This document shows, piece after piece, positions 23,986 to 34,757 of a stretch of 64,000 bases of DNA. The stretch is from Pinus tabuliformis. Lineage: Eukaryota; Streptophyta; Pinopsida; Pinales; Pinaceae. Position 1 is the first letter of the stretch, and the number at the start of each line of letters is the position of its first letter. The notes under the pieces were generated by a model. It did not search any database. It was not told the DNA's origin and saw only the letters and a program-made list of their open reading frames with translations. The stretch is taken from positions 649,896,606 through 649,960,605 of the forward strand of contig CM062811.1 of the NCBI GenBank assembly GCA_031772625.1. Direction: 5' to 3'. The position numbers and the translations under genes are program-made.

Positions 23986-25120
23986 CCCTAGATCATTGAA
24001 AATAACATTTTAAAACATGGCCATTGATGGGAAGGTTGTCAATCCTCCCACCAAGTGATTGTAGACGATACATGTGTTGGCCAAGTTTTTCGTGGAACGT
24101 GAAAGGACCTATACATAGGGACTAGAACTTCGTGTGTTTGCCTTTGTCTTTGTGGGTTTTATCCCACTTCAAGACTAAGTCACCCACAAAAAAGCTTGTG
24201 TTCCCTGCAGACTTTTGATCGAATCGTCTCTTAATAATGTTCTGATGGAGTGAAAGTTTTTCTTTTCCTTTCATCTATTCTTCCTGTAACTTGTGTAATG
24301 TGTCCATCCTACGTTGAACCAATAGACACAGCTTGCCTTGGTATTCTTGGGATAACTGGAGAGCAGGAAAGTAGATATTTGGTGGGAGGATGGATTCTTT
24401 TCCATATACAAGGAAGTATGGAGATGTGTTTAGAGAGGGCTTGGGTGTAACTTGGTCAACACAAAGAGCATTCACCAGAGTGAAATGTCAGTTTTGTTGT
24501 TTAGAGTAAATTGTCTTTTTTATGATGCAAATGAGATTCTTGTTTGTAGATTTGGAAAGACCATTTCCCTATAGGTAGTAGTTAGTTGAATTCTTAAGCA
24601 CAATACCATATTGAAATGCAAAATCATAAAGTTTCAATGAAGAGAAGTAAGTTTCATTGTCAAAAACAAGTGATACAAAAACACCAAACCTCGAAATGAT
24701 GTTCTGTTGAAGGAAGTTGATGACTTCCTAGTCATTCACTTGTTTGAGTGGAACTACCTTTCTCCACCGTGTGAAGTAATCTGTAGCAGTGTTGCTTTGA
24801 TGAATGTGGGAAAATTTCCCCAATGATTTCTAGGCCCCACTGTTGGAATGGTTCTTCCACTACAACAGGTTGCAACGAGGCTACTGACCTTTGAGTTCTG
24901 TCGGTGCATGAGAATCCTTGAATAATGTGGGCTAGTAGAAACCGACTCTCATGACTTTATGCATTGTTGTGTTACCTGCAAAGTGACCTTTGGCTGGTCT
25001 GTCATGTAGATCACGTAACACTCTCTCTAAATCCTGTGCTTCCAGGCACCTGAGCAAAATGCCATTGTTGTGCTTTCTGTAAAGCACTCCGTGCACCAAC
25101 TGGTAAGATAAGGCTTTGAG
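23986..25120 (-). pseudogene. Gypsy-2 integrase, broken
   Basis: The minus strand gives an HxH-type zinc segment (LRDLHDRPAKGHFAGNTT) near 24960-25010. Core remnants around 24600-24780 include VVPLKQVND and a DNETYF-like word where the second catalytic Asp belongs. The 24275-24475 frame gives SPYFLVYGKESILPPNIY, and the C-terminal FFVGDLVLKWDK lies near 24190. This order is typical of a gypsy integrase, which inserts the cDNA. Many stops are present. Confidence 0.75.
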
Positions 25121-26550
25121 TCAGAGTGACCTCTTCTGTTGCATGGAGAAGTGATAGGGCATGGTGTTGTGCTCTAGGTACTGGCACATTTCTTCATACC
25201 AAGAGTTGTCATGCGAAGGAGGTGGTGCTTGTTCTATATTATACATAAAGATTTCTTGCTCCCATCCAGCGAGCTCTTCTTCTTCCTCTTGTGTGTGTAC
25301 CACTTCTGCTGCAAGTCTGTAGAGACCGTGACCCTTGATAGTGTGAAATGGATTGATATCAAGATCATACTCTTGTAGTCTTGTCATCCATTTCGCATGT
25401 CTTTCACCTATCTCTTATTGAACAAGCAACAATCTGACTGTTGGGTGCGGCACAAAGACTATGTAATGATTTTTTAGCAGGTAGGGTCTGAAATTTTTCA
25501 CTTCCTTGTATACAACATATGCTTTTTTATCCATGGTGGGATAGTTGAGCTCGGGTCCCTGCATGCTTGCGCTCATAAAGGAGATGGGACGTTCGTTTTT
25601 TAGCTCATCCTTTTGTGTGAGCACTGCAGCGAGTGAAGTGTCGAAAGAGAATTTGTAAAGCAAGAAGTATTTGTTGAAATCAGGGCTATAGAGCACAAGT
25701 GCTTCTGCTATTGCCTGCTTGATACAGGTGAACACGTCCTTTTCCCTCTTCACCCAGTTGTAAAATGCATCCTTCTTGTTCATCTCTTGTATAGGTTTGA
25801 CAATCTATGCATAATCTGAGATGAACTTTTGGAGGAAGTTGATCTTTCCCAAGAAGGACTGCATAGCTTTCTTGTTTACTAGGTCAGGAATATGTGTGAT
25901 AGTCCAAACTTGATCTGGATCAACCTTGATCCCACTCTTGGAAAAGATCTTCCCAGGGAGGTTCCCCTCAGACACTACAAAGACACTCTTCTTGGGATTC
26001 AAGGAAATCCTGTACTTTCGACATTGCTAAAATATCTTCTTGAGATGGCATAGGTGGTCTGACAATTTTCTAGAAAAGATTGTCACATCATCAAGGTAAA
26101 CCACCATGCTTTTTCGGATGAGCCCACCGAGGACAGTGTCCACAACACGTTGAAAAGTAGCATCTGCTTTTACCAGCCCAAATGGAATTCTTTGATAAGT
26201 GAATGTACCCCACTTGGTATGGAATGTAGTTTTAAGCCAGTTAAGTTCCACTACCAGAACCTAGTTATATCCAGAAAAATTGTCAAGAAGAGAAAACATT
26301 TCTGCTCTAGATATTGTCTGCAAGATGTGCTCCATAGACGGCACAGGGTAATTGTCTTTGTCCAAGGCACAATTCAGATTTCGGAAATCAACACACAGGC
26401 AGATCTCCCCGAACTTCTTTCTGACAGGAACTAAGTTTGAAACCCAAGTAGAATGACAAACCTTGTAAATGATCTGAGCATCCAACAACTTAGTCAATTA
26501 TTTTTGTATGAGGGGTTCAAGTGACGGATGGAATTTTCTGAGCTTTTGTT
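25121..26550 (-). pseudogene. Gypsy-2 reverse transcriptase and ribonuclease H, broken
   Basis: Four adjacent frames give the domain in order. FGEICLCVDFRNLN and FSLLDNFSGYN lie at 26261-26497. FTYQRIPFGL and the catalytic VVYLDDVTIFS lie at 26027-26251. GKINFLQKFISDYA lies at 25805-26002. The ribonuclease H part, FLLYKFSFDTSLAAVLTQKD with SFMSASMQGPELNYPTMDKKA, lies at 25415-25783. The catalytic YLDD is intact, but at least three stops separate the pieces. The tether to integrase follows at 25121-25387. Confidence 0.85.
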
Positions 26551-26596
26551 GAAATGGCTTGACCCCTTCTTTGATTAGAATGATGTGTTGGATTAT

Positions 26597-28381
26597 TCAT
26601 GTGTCATATGTTTTCAAGTCATTGTATGTCCACATGAATACATCACAGTATTGTCTGAGCAGGTGGACAAAGCCTTGTTTCTCTTCCGTTGTGCAACACA
26701 TACCGAGATTCATGAACTTTGGATCTCTATTTATTCCTAGACTAATTTGTTCGTGCATCAGTGTGGAACTGTGGGTTTTAGTGTTCCTGGGCCCTTTGAA
26801 GTGGTTATGCAAGTCATATAGATTCTTGAGTGAAACCACACCCTTGGGGATGAGGTTTCCTTTATTGTCATCAGTTGTGTCTTGCAGAGACTGCTCGTGC
26901 ACGTCTTCATATATCGCTGCGTCCTTGAAGACGTCAGCGTTGGCCATGAAATGTAGTATATGTTCATCATCATCAAAAACACGCAAATTATTTATGTTGT
27001 TAGGGATAGATGGCTTATACAAAATTTCAACAGAAAATCTATCCCTAAGTGGTGTCATCCTAGCAGTTGCATTTGCCAGAGAATCTGAAGCTGCATTGCA
27101 CATTCTTGGTATAGAGATGATATTAAAAGCTTGGAAATTAGAGATAAGTTGCCATACCTCTTGTTGGTAACTCTTAAGATGAGGTGAAACATAGTGTATG
27201 GTGTTACGTACCTGACATACCACAATCTTTGAATCACCTACCACTTTCAGCATAACAATGTTGAGGCTAAGGGATTTCTGTAAACCCAAAACGAGTGCTT
27301 CATATTCGACAGTATTGTTCGTGCACTCAAACTCCAAGCGACTTGAGACTAAGTGTTTCCTTTGCCTTGGGTCTATCAAAACACACCCGGCTCCAGAGCC
27401 ATCCTGTGTTTTGGATCCATCGAAATACAAGGTCCACAAGTCATTTGTACAAGGACCGCTTGTCGTGCTAGTATTGCTAACACTACTACTACTACTGTTA
27501 CAATGTACTGTATAGGTTTCATTTCTGTCAGTTGGGCAAGGAAGGAGACCCAACTGTGTATCTGGTGGGGTGGGGCTTAATTGTGCAAGATAACACCCTA
27601 GCTGCATTTCTAGAAAGCAATTTCCGAACAAAAGTTTTGTGAAATCCAACAGTTCATTTTGACCATTCAAGGGAGTAACGTTGTGCTTCATATATCTCTC
27701 CGACAATGCCAGGATCTGGTTGTTTCTACCTTGGTACGGAAGCCATAAGTGTGACCAATCTGTAGCAAAATATCCTTGCAACTTACTGGACCAATATTTG
27801 CTGAGAAATAAGCCATATGCATCTGGGATGTCCACGATCACAATTTTAATGCACTGGTGAACTTGTTCGTCAGGTGATAACCGGATGATCACATCCCAGA
27901 GTTCACCAATGGCCAGTACACATGTTCGGTCAAGTTGGATTATATGCGCAATTGTACTACTCGATTGTGCATTTATATGTTTAGTAATGGAGAGTGGCAT
28001 GACATTGATTGATGCGCCAGAGTCAACCAAACAGTTGTAGACATTGAAGTTGAATATTTCAAGTGATAACAAAGATGGTGGGCAGAGTGAGTTCGCTTCT
28101 TCCATGCGAGGCACGTTGAGCACAGATGTGAGTGATCTGAGAGACTTGATTGGCTCCTTGTTAGAAGAGGCAACATTATCTGTGGAGGTTTTAACCAGTG
28201 TGCTCAAAAGAATATCCTGCTGACCCGTGAGTTTGGTTAGCTCGTACAAAGAAATGTTTGCACGGGTCTTCTTCATATCTTCAACAATATTGTAATCCAA
28301 AGCGGGAAGACTCACCAAGTTGTCCGGGGGAAGACTTATGTTTGTACTGTCCGGTGGAGTGTTTTGGAGTTTGTTGCTCAT
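26597..28381 (-). CDS. Gypsy-2 protease plus archaeal-type ribonuclease H (594 aa)
   Basis: This is the longest intact pol segment. Residues 118-129 contain LVDSGASINVMP, the DSGA active site of a retropepsin. Residues about 313-440 form a second ribonuclease H: YFDGS (Asp321), VEYEAL (Glu361), VGDSK (Asp383) and ASDSLA (Asp433), which is a full D-E-D-D set with the spacing of the archaeal or plant type. Residues about 560-590 (FVHLLRQYCDVFMWTY) are the usual lead-in to gypsy reverse transcriptase, which follows after a stop. In most described Tat elements the extra ribonuclease H lies after the first one, near integrase. Here it precedes reverse transcriptase. Confidence 0.82.
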   Translation of the reverse strand: MSNKLQNTPPDSTNISLPPDNLVSLPALDYNIVEDMKKTRANISLYELTKLTGQQDILLSTLVKTSTDNVASSNKEPIKSLRSLTSVLNVPRMEEANSLCPPSLLSLEIFNFNVYNCLVDSGASINVMPLSITKHINAQSSSTIAHIIQLDRTCVLAIGELWDVIIRLSPDEQVHQCIKIVIVDIPDAYGLFLSKYWSSKLQGYFATDWSHLWLPYQGRNNQILALSERYMKHNVTPLNGQNELLDFTKLLFGNCFLEMQLGCYLAQLSPTPPDTQLGLLPCPTDRNETYTVHCNSSSSSVSNTSTTSGPCTNDLWTLYFDGSKTQDGSGAGCVLIDPRQRKHLVSSRLEFECTNNTVEYEALVLGLQKSLSLNIVMLKVVGDSKIVVCQVRNTIHYVSPHLKSYQQEVWQLISNFQAFNIISIPRMCNAASDSLANATARMTPLRDRFSVEILYKPSIPNNINNLRVFDDDEHILHFMANADVFKDAAIYEDVHEQSLQDTTDDNKGNLIPKGVVSLKNLYDLHNHFKGPRNTKTHSSTLMHEQISLGINRDPKFMNLGMCCTTEEKQGFVHLLRQYCDVFMWTYNDLKTYDT

Positions 28382-28608
28382 GGACGTATCTTTTGTTGTA
28401 GTTATCTTCTCAGACTTTCTTTGTGTTTTCTATGTTGAGGAGGCTGGTGGATCAATTGTTCTGAGCATTTGTTTAAATTTTTCTTTCAGTATCTCAAACA
28501 CAGTGGGAGCCCCTTGACTTCTCAAGTTGTATCGATTGTTCTGCTTTGGGGGCTCCTTCTCGGTGGTTGTTTTCTTCTGAGAAACGTTAAGACATTGATA
28601 CATGTTAA

Positions 28609-29550
28609 TTATATGCCTAGAAATTTGTGCTTCATCAGATGCAGCATCCCCTTCTTGTCTTCATCCTCTAGATGAACTTCCTCACTAGCCTTAAAATGAT
28701 CATTCAACCTTGAAGCCATAGTGCTCATAACTCGGTTCCATTTTGGACAAGACTTCTCTGAATGTCGTTCTTCATGGATCGCATAGAAGTTATCCTTCAC
28801 AATTTGGTCCACTTGGAACACAACATTGGAGCTTTGCGCAGATTTAGCTGGGTGGCTACTGTTGCTACCTGATGTCACATTCTTCCTCTATGCAAATATG
28901 GGAGGCCTGTTGCTCACATCTGTCTCGGTTGTCTATTGCTTAAGTTCATCTACTTCAATTGTCAAGGACTTGAGGAGATGAGTAAGGGTATCAATTTCAC
29001 TTGCTTCCTTTTCCTTTACCTTACTCACAACAGTCTAAGACCTCCTTCCCATGTCTTTGGAGTCCTTAGTTGGTTCGTCATCTACAATGACTCCAATAGC
29101 ACACAGGTCTTTCTCCACATCAATTGCTTCTTGGAAATTTTCTAAAAGTGTTGGTTTCACAGCTCGCTTGACGAACTGCGCAATGTTGGTCGACAATGTA
29201 GACGTGTAGTAGTCAATTGTGATGGAGTCATGAGGTTTAGTGTTTGCAGTGAACTTGTTCAAGATATGGTTAAACCTCTAGTTAAAATATTTCACTTTTT
29301 CTTTCTGCTCCATCTTGAGACTACCCAACTCTTTTAACAACATGGCGGGGGTTTTGTCCTCAAAAAATTTCTCAAGGAAAATTCTCTTGAACATCCCCCA
29401 GTTCTGAATGGAGTTGACAGGAAGGCTATGGTACCATACAGTTGCTCTGCCATCCAAGGTACATGGAAACAATCTACATGCAACATCATCATAACGTACC
29501 TCGAGTGTCTACAGATGTAGGTAGAACGTTTCTATATGGTCTTCTGCCAT
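28609..29550 (-). pseudogene. Gypsy-2 gag, C-terminal part with a worn zinc knuckle
   Basis: The minus strand gives CTLDGRATVWYHSLP and FKRIFLEKFFEDK at 29278-29472, the capsid helices of a plant gypsy gag. At 28609-28878, AIHEERHSEKSCPKW sits where a zinc knuckle should be. Two of its cysteines appear replaced, leaving only the H and last C. Stops separate the pieces. The N-terminal part lies beyond the foldback element at 30176-30811. Confidence 0.7.
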
Positions 29551-30178
29551 TAGGGGAGTTTTAAGGTCTAAAATGAGCCTCCTAAGTAAATTATAAAATA
29601 ATAATGGAAATGCCAAAATAAGATTAGATTACATCATCAAATTTTGGAGAGAAAAAAAAGAAAAAAAATATTTTTTGAACTCGTATTTTTAACTTATCTC
29701 CCTATGGGTTTACCCAAATTTCAAGTGGAAACACTCGTTGGATGCATAATTTGATTCCTCATCCAAGGAGTGTCCATGTTGCATAATTTTGATGGAATCT
29801 TCTACAAGAAAAATGAGAAATACATGAAAAACATGATTGCAATCACATTTTTTCATGTATTTCTCATTTTTCATGTAGCAGGATCCATCGAAAGTATGTA
29901 ACATGGGTACTCATTGGATAAGGAATTAAATTTTTCATCTAACGGGTACTCCCGGTCAAAATTTGAGTAAAACCTTAGGGAGATAAGTTGAAAATACAAG
30001 TTGAAAAAGTAGTTTTATTATTTTATCATTTTTTAATCTTTTTACTTTTTTACTCCAAAAATGGTGAATCACCCCCCATGGTTGACATCATCATCTTGAA
30101 TCATATTGGTTCTTATAAAGTTTATTTTAGTTGTACATTTTTCTTAGGAGGCCCATTTTAGACCTCAAAATTCCCCTA
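29551..30178. mobile_element. 628-bp foldback (MITE-like) element inside gag
   Basis: The left end TAGGGGAGTTTTAAGGTCTA and the right end, read in reverse complement, TAGGGGAATTTTGAGGTCTA are inverted repeats, and the match runs on through AAATG(A/G)GCCTCCTAAG. Further inside, AACTTATCTCCCTA (29690s) pairs with the same words near 29985, and GAAATACATGAAAAA pairs with TTTTTCATGTATTTC near the centre. Most of the element is therefore one long hairpin. TA flanks each GGGG...CCCC end, which suits a TA-targeting family. It carries no gene. Confidence 0.85.
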
Positions 30179-30811
30179 ATACTTCATTGTTTTGTCAAGG
30201 TCATACTTCGTTAACAACTTCTTTGCGTGCCTTGGCATCTTGTGAAAGACACCCTGGAGTGTCAATGGGCCCTGTGTCATCAATTCTAGATTTTGATTAG
30301 CCATATCGTCCTCTGGTTCATCCTCCTCCTCTTCTTCTAAATCTGATGATTCAACCTCTGAATCTGTTGGTTCGTCTTCGCCTCTGCCTCCGCCTCCTCC
30401 ATTACCTTCCCCTCCGTTGCCTCTATCAGAACCTGAGCCCAAGAGTAAGTTGTTAACTTCTTCTCCTTCTAGGAAAACAGGAGGTTCCTCTTTGTTCTCA
30501 ACAACTTCTGCCAGCTCTTCAAGAGTGGCGAGGATTAATTCTTCAACAGATGAGACTACCACTCATGTGGGTGTAGTATTTTGCTTCCTCTATGAAGAGG
30601 GAAGAGTGTGTAATCCTGGAATCAGAACAACAACCTTATCAAATTGACGACTGATGGGACAGACATCATGAATGTGATGATATGAAATTTCTTGTTCAGG
30701 TCTCGAAGGTCAGGAGTAACCAACTTAAGAGTTGTGCATGGGAGAGAGGGAGTTCATGTTACTGCCTTGACCAGATGATGGATAAGTGGGGTTGAGAGGA
30801 CGTTCAACCAT
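30176..30811 (-). pseudogene. Gypsy-2 gag, N-terminal part
   Basis: The first ATG after the primer-binding site is at 30811 and reads MVERPLNPTYPSS, soon interrupted by a stop. The 128-residue frame at 30176-30562 has an acidic and Gly-rich stretch and ends in FHKMPRHAKKLLTKYDLDKTM, typical of the region before the capsid domain. The frame stops at the border of the foldback element. The gag continues at 29550 with AEDHIETFYLHL. Confidence 0.6.
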
Positions 30812-30821
30812 AAACTATTGA

Positions 30822-30845
30822 TGGTCCTCCTTCTAGCACCTAAAA
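30822..30845 (-). other. Primer-binding site of gypsy-2
   Basis: The minus strand reads TTTTAGGTGCTAGAAGGAGG directly next to a TGTTGA LTR edge at 30846. This is the same site type as 13860-13881. It marks the 5' end of the gypsy-2 internal region. Confidence 0.65.
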
Positions 30846-32249
30846 TGTTGATACGAGTTGACTCAACTCTTGGATTTAACCAAGATCTTTTGCTTTTGTG
30901 ATGTGATTAGAATTGCATTTAAAATAGCATAAAGGAACATATATGCATGTTCTAAAGAAGAAGGAACATGACAAGAATCAACAACATAAAACACAAGATG
31001 TTGATAACGGAGTTCGTCCAGGAGGGACTATGTCTCTGGGCCCCAGTGTCAAGATGGTGTAGGTCGCTGCATTAAGTGTTGGAAAGAGTGATGATGTACA
31101 TGCATGTGTTTTCTCTATCATGCAAGGAATATTCCCTCACGCGAGAGTGGCTCCAAGAGATGTTCTGCTGCAAGAACTCTCATTCAAAAAAGGACTCCTA
31201 TCAGCATGACATAATTTCACGTATGCTAATAATGAGCATCCCGCCAACATGGCATCAAAGGGATCTCAATTCAACATACATGGCAACACATGAGTATCCT
31301 GTCAACATGATGACAAAGTGATCTCAATCAAAACATGATAATAAGTACATCTCACATCAAGAACAAAACAAGATCCCACATCAAACAGGGATCTATATAG
31401 CACAATGCATCTCAAGCAAAGAGACAAAGTAGTACATGATCACATTGCATATACCTCACATCAAGGAGTTATCTGAAGAAGTTGATGATCAACTATTGGA
31501 TCTAGATGTACCATCAATCTCGTGGCTTCGAATATCATGGAAATGACTGCAATCACTGCTCGCACATTGAATGCTGACACCTGCACTCCACTTTGAAAAG
31601 TGGCCAAAAAATGAAATGATCAAATGGAAAATATGATTACACCATCAAATTTGTGGCATCGAATAGTGTAAAATTGACTACCAAATTGTTGAACTCTGAC
31701 AAAGTGAAAATCTGGGGCTATAGGAATATTTTAGATTCCTCAAAGATTCCCTCCTCTAGATCATCTGAAGACCTGCTGCTCAAATCAGCAAAATGATCTC
31801 ACCATTGAGATCCTTGTGAAATTCTGAGAAGAATGAGTATAAAGTTGGCTGCATTCTGAATCTGGGAAAATTCAGCCTCCAAGGAATCTGGAAGATTCCC
31901 TCAAAGATTCCTGAAGATTATCCTCCACTAGGAATCTGAAAATTTGCTGCTCAAAAGCTGAATCCAACCTCTCCATCGTGTTCCCTGCAAAAATCTAAGA
32001 AAAATGGTTGTAAACTTGATAACCTTCTAATAATAGGATTTTTTACCTCCCAAGGAATATTTTTGGCATCTTAAGATCCTCTACAAAATTTTGTCTCAAA
32101 AAGCATGCCATCATTTTGCCTCTTAGAACTACGTCATGGTTCTGCCACACTATTCCATTGGTCTCCGTTCTCAAATTCGCTCCTCCTCCCCGGCGCTGCA
32201 CTGAGGGTGTGTTTATATGGTGGTAGGGTGAAGGACTTTACAAAGTTGC

Positions 32250-32340
32250 CACTTGTGGCATGGTGGTTAGGTGGAGGAATGGAGGCGGAGAGGTTAGGGG
32301 ATCAAATCCCACCTCTCCAAAACTTGGCACATTGTTAGTT
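32250..32340 (+). mobile_element. SINE-like tRNA-derived sequence
   Basis: TGGCATGGTGG at 32256-32266 fits a polymerase III A box. GGATCAAATCC at 32299-32309 fits a B box, 32 bases later, which is normal spacing. The text between (GTTAGG-GGAGG) is typical of plant tRNA-derived SINEs. No clear tail or target duplication was found, so the right end is open. Confidence 0.5.
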
Positions 32341-33217
32341 TGTAATGAACCATTGTAACCTGTTTTATTTGATTAGGTTGGTTGGAGGGTTCGGCGGGGT
32401 CATGGTCACCGACCCTTTTAATATTAATTTTGTTTTTAAAAATATACCACATGTTGGTTGGGCCGGTGGGGGTCATGGCCTGTCGGCCCCTTTTTTTTAA
32501 TTAAATAGGTGGTTTGGGAGGGTGGCGAGGGTCATGGCCCACCACCTCATTTATATTTATATTTTTATCTTTATTAAATAATAGGTCTTTTTTTTTATTT
32601 TGTCTAATATAAGGGATATTAGACAAATTAAAGAGGCAACAATTTCGCCCTCTCTCGGGAGCTAATTTCCCATGCCGGCTGACGGTGAATTTGTAGGACA
32701 CTTAATTCTGGCCCACTACCCAACTTTGACCAAAACTTTGACTTGCTCTATCTCCCTCATATGAGCTCGGATTTGAGTGTCATTCACACCATTGGAATCA
32801 GGGCGACGAGAACTTTGATCTAGTGCTGGTTTGAGAGCAATATGACTAGTTTGATTTTTGACCCTTTTTGAGCCCTCCTGGACTTATGCATGTGTCTGGA
32901 GCCACCTGGATCAATCCTCCCCACTGAGGAGCTTTTGGTCCTCCAAAAGCATGCAAATAATATGCCACTTCTTTGTACCTTGTCTGCACTTACAATTGTC
33001 TAATAAGTCACCCTTACTTCTCCTTCACCTTTGTCCTTTGGAGACATAAGCGATGAGCCGACACCTGCATCCTTTCCAAACCTGTAGTACAATTCTGCAA
33101 ATTACATGCTTAATTTTCATAACCAACTAATGACCCAAGAATCCCATACTTGCCTTGAGTTTATAACACATACTCAGTGGTCAAGTTTACATCAAAATGG
33201 AAATAATGCCCCAGCTA

Positions 33218-33465
33218 TGAAAACAAGGCCAAAATATCATTGTTGCTTCAATAAGTGATGGAAAACACATCATCACTGCAACACATGATTTACAAAAATA
33301 AGGCCAAACACTATTTTTGCTTTGACATGTGATGGAAACACATCATCACTTTCACAGTGTAAAATGTAACACAAAATAAGACCAGACATCATTGTTGCTT
33401 AACAAGTGATGGAAAATACAACATCACTTTTACATTTTAAAATGCAACAAATGATTTACAAAAGC
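33218..33465. repeat. Tandem repeat, about 85 bp, each with a hairpin
   Basis: Three units begin AAGGCCAAA, AAGGCCAAAC or AAGACCAGAC. Each has ATT-TTGCTT and then AGTGATGG...CATCATCACT. Each unit can form a six- or seven-base-pair hairpin (AGTGATG with CATCACT, or GTGATG with CATCAC in the second unit). The last unit is followed by ACAAATGATTTACAAAA, also present after the first. Confidence 0.75.
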
Positions 33466-33532
33466 ATGACCATGACAAGCTAACATATTTAGAAACCATT
33501 TTTCACTTATCAATGTGAATGGGTCATTCCCC

Positions 33533-34737
33533 TGTGGTGGTTTTGCTTGTCGAACATTTTTTTCAACTAGTTCATGCACCAACGCTTTGTCTTTAAGGTG
33601 CTACTCTAGATGGAGCCTCCAACACATGGCTCTTTGATGACCACTTTTGTCGCAATGACTGCAATAGGTCTTCTTCCTTGTTATAGACATTTTTGTGCCT
33701 TACAGCTATGAGCATGAAATGTCCATAATCTAAGGGATCCGAAGTCCCTAAACATGTTGTTCCTACCCCTAGAGGAACAAGGCTAACAAACCACAACAAT
33801 TCACAGAAGTTCTCCACCAGAAACTGCTCAAAAACAAGTCAATTCAGGATCAATTCAGTGGCTCCACTAGCTGTATGCGCTGAAATGCAAAGTCAACACT
33901 GGCTACCTGCACTACAACGCAGGTAGAAGCACTACCAGGGTGCGCTGAGCGAGAGTTGACAAATGGCAAGTTCATTCCAAGAGGTGTCAAGACCCAGGAA
34001 GCTTCCAGAATCTTCCTCAATGACACTTGCCTCAGTGAATTCAACTAGTGATGAGTAAGAGGTTCCCAATCTCCAAGTGGAAGCAAGAACCTCCAAGTGG
34101 AATCAAGAACTGACAGAGGGAGAGGACACTAGTCAGATCTCAAGCTGACTCATCCTCTCTCCAAACATCTATATATGGATCTCTCCTCCATGAGATCTAC
34201 AGGCGGGAATTTTGTTATTGCAAAGAATTGCTGTTGGTTTGAGACTGGAATCATTGGGTGCTTAATGCTTTGAAGGGGGTGAAGATAGGAATTCCATTTG
34301 CTGGGAAGGAGATGCTGGATTGGAGCCCTCTGGGTTGTATCTCTTCCTGAACCTTGTTATTCATCAATAAAGCTATCTTGGTTTCTCCTATATACTGATG
34401 TATCTTTGATGTATGATTGCATTAGTATGTTTAGTTTATTTCTAATCCTGAACTAGTTATGAATATGAATCTATGTCTTTGTGTAGTGTTCTCTTCTTGT
34501 GATCTTGCAGAGACCTGTTGAAGCTGGGCGAGCGAGAAGGCAAGTAGCTGGGAACTCTCAAAGAGAAGGGAAACTGGATCGAGGGACAAATGGAAGACAC
34601 CGGTTAGTCCATCCATCTCTCTTCATTCTTAATTCATAAAGGAAGAATACTAGAATAGCTGTTTCTATTTGTTGCTAAGGCACTGTCAAACCTTAGGTGG
34701 ATAGGATCGTCCTGCATAGGAATTTTTCCCCACAACA
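33533..34737 (+). repeat. 5' LTR of gypsy-3, left edge uncertain
   Basis: The right edge (CCCCACAACA) is fixed by the primer-binding site that follows. Inside, TATATAT at 34170-34176 is a good TATA box and AATAAA at 34366-34371 a poly-A signal, in LTR order. The left edge at TGTGGTGG (33533) is a guess based on TG and partial inverted symmetry. No 3' LTR was found to confirm it. Confidence 0.55.
34170..34176 (+). promoter_or_regulatory. TATA box in gypsy-3 LTR
   Basis: TATATAT lies about 190 bases before an AATAAA signal and about 560 bases before the LTR end. This suits an LTR promoter driving the gag-protease transcript. Confidence 0.45.
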
Positions 34738-34740
34738 AAT

Positions 34741-34757
34741 TGGCGACTCCACTAGGG
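34741..34757 (+). other. Primer-binding site of gypsy-3
   Basis: TGGCGACTCCACTAGGG follows the LTR end after three bases. The TGGCGACTC-CT-GGG form is typical of Tat/Ogre-like plant elements, which are generally described as arginine-tRNA primed. The tRNA assignment is from memory of the family, not tested. Confidence 0.65.

Larger units (their letters stand above)
23047..30845 (-). mobile_element. Gypsy-2: minus-strand Ty3/gypsy element, degenerate
   Basis: On the minus strand, from right to left, the order is primer-binding site, gag, protease, archaeal-type ribonuclease H, reverse transcriptase, retroviral-type ribonuclease H and integrase. A 3' untranslated region and LTR C follow. All coding parts are broken by stops and frameshifts except the 594-residue protease and ribonuclease H frame. 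Gag is also interrupted by a foldback element. A second ribonuclease H is a hallmark of the Tat branch of plant gypsy elements, but its position before reverse transcriptase is unusual. Confidence 0.8.
30846..33532 (-). repeat. Probable 5' LTR of gypsy-2 plus unclassified sequence
   Basis: The left edge TGTTGATACGAG abuts the primer-binding site, so an LTR must begin here. It shows no visible similarity to LTR C. The right edge cannot be placed. Inside lie a SINE-like sequence (32250-32340), three loose copies of a GG-GGGTCATGG(T/C)C motif (32370-32560), a perfect 10-bp stem with a 5-base loop (TGTCTAATAT at 32601-32610 with ATATTAGACA at 32616-32625) and hairpin repeats (33218-33465). No gene was recognised. 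Confidence 0.4.

Noticed and set aside
20219-33532. LTR C and the sequence from 30846 as a matched LTR pair
   Set aside because: They share only TGTTGA at the start and no landmarks further in.
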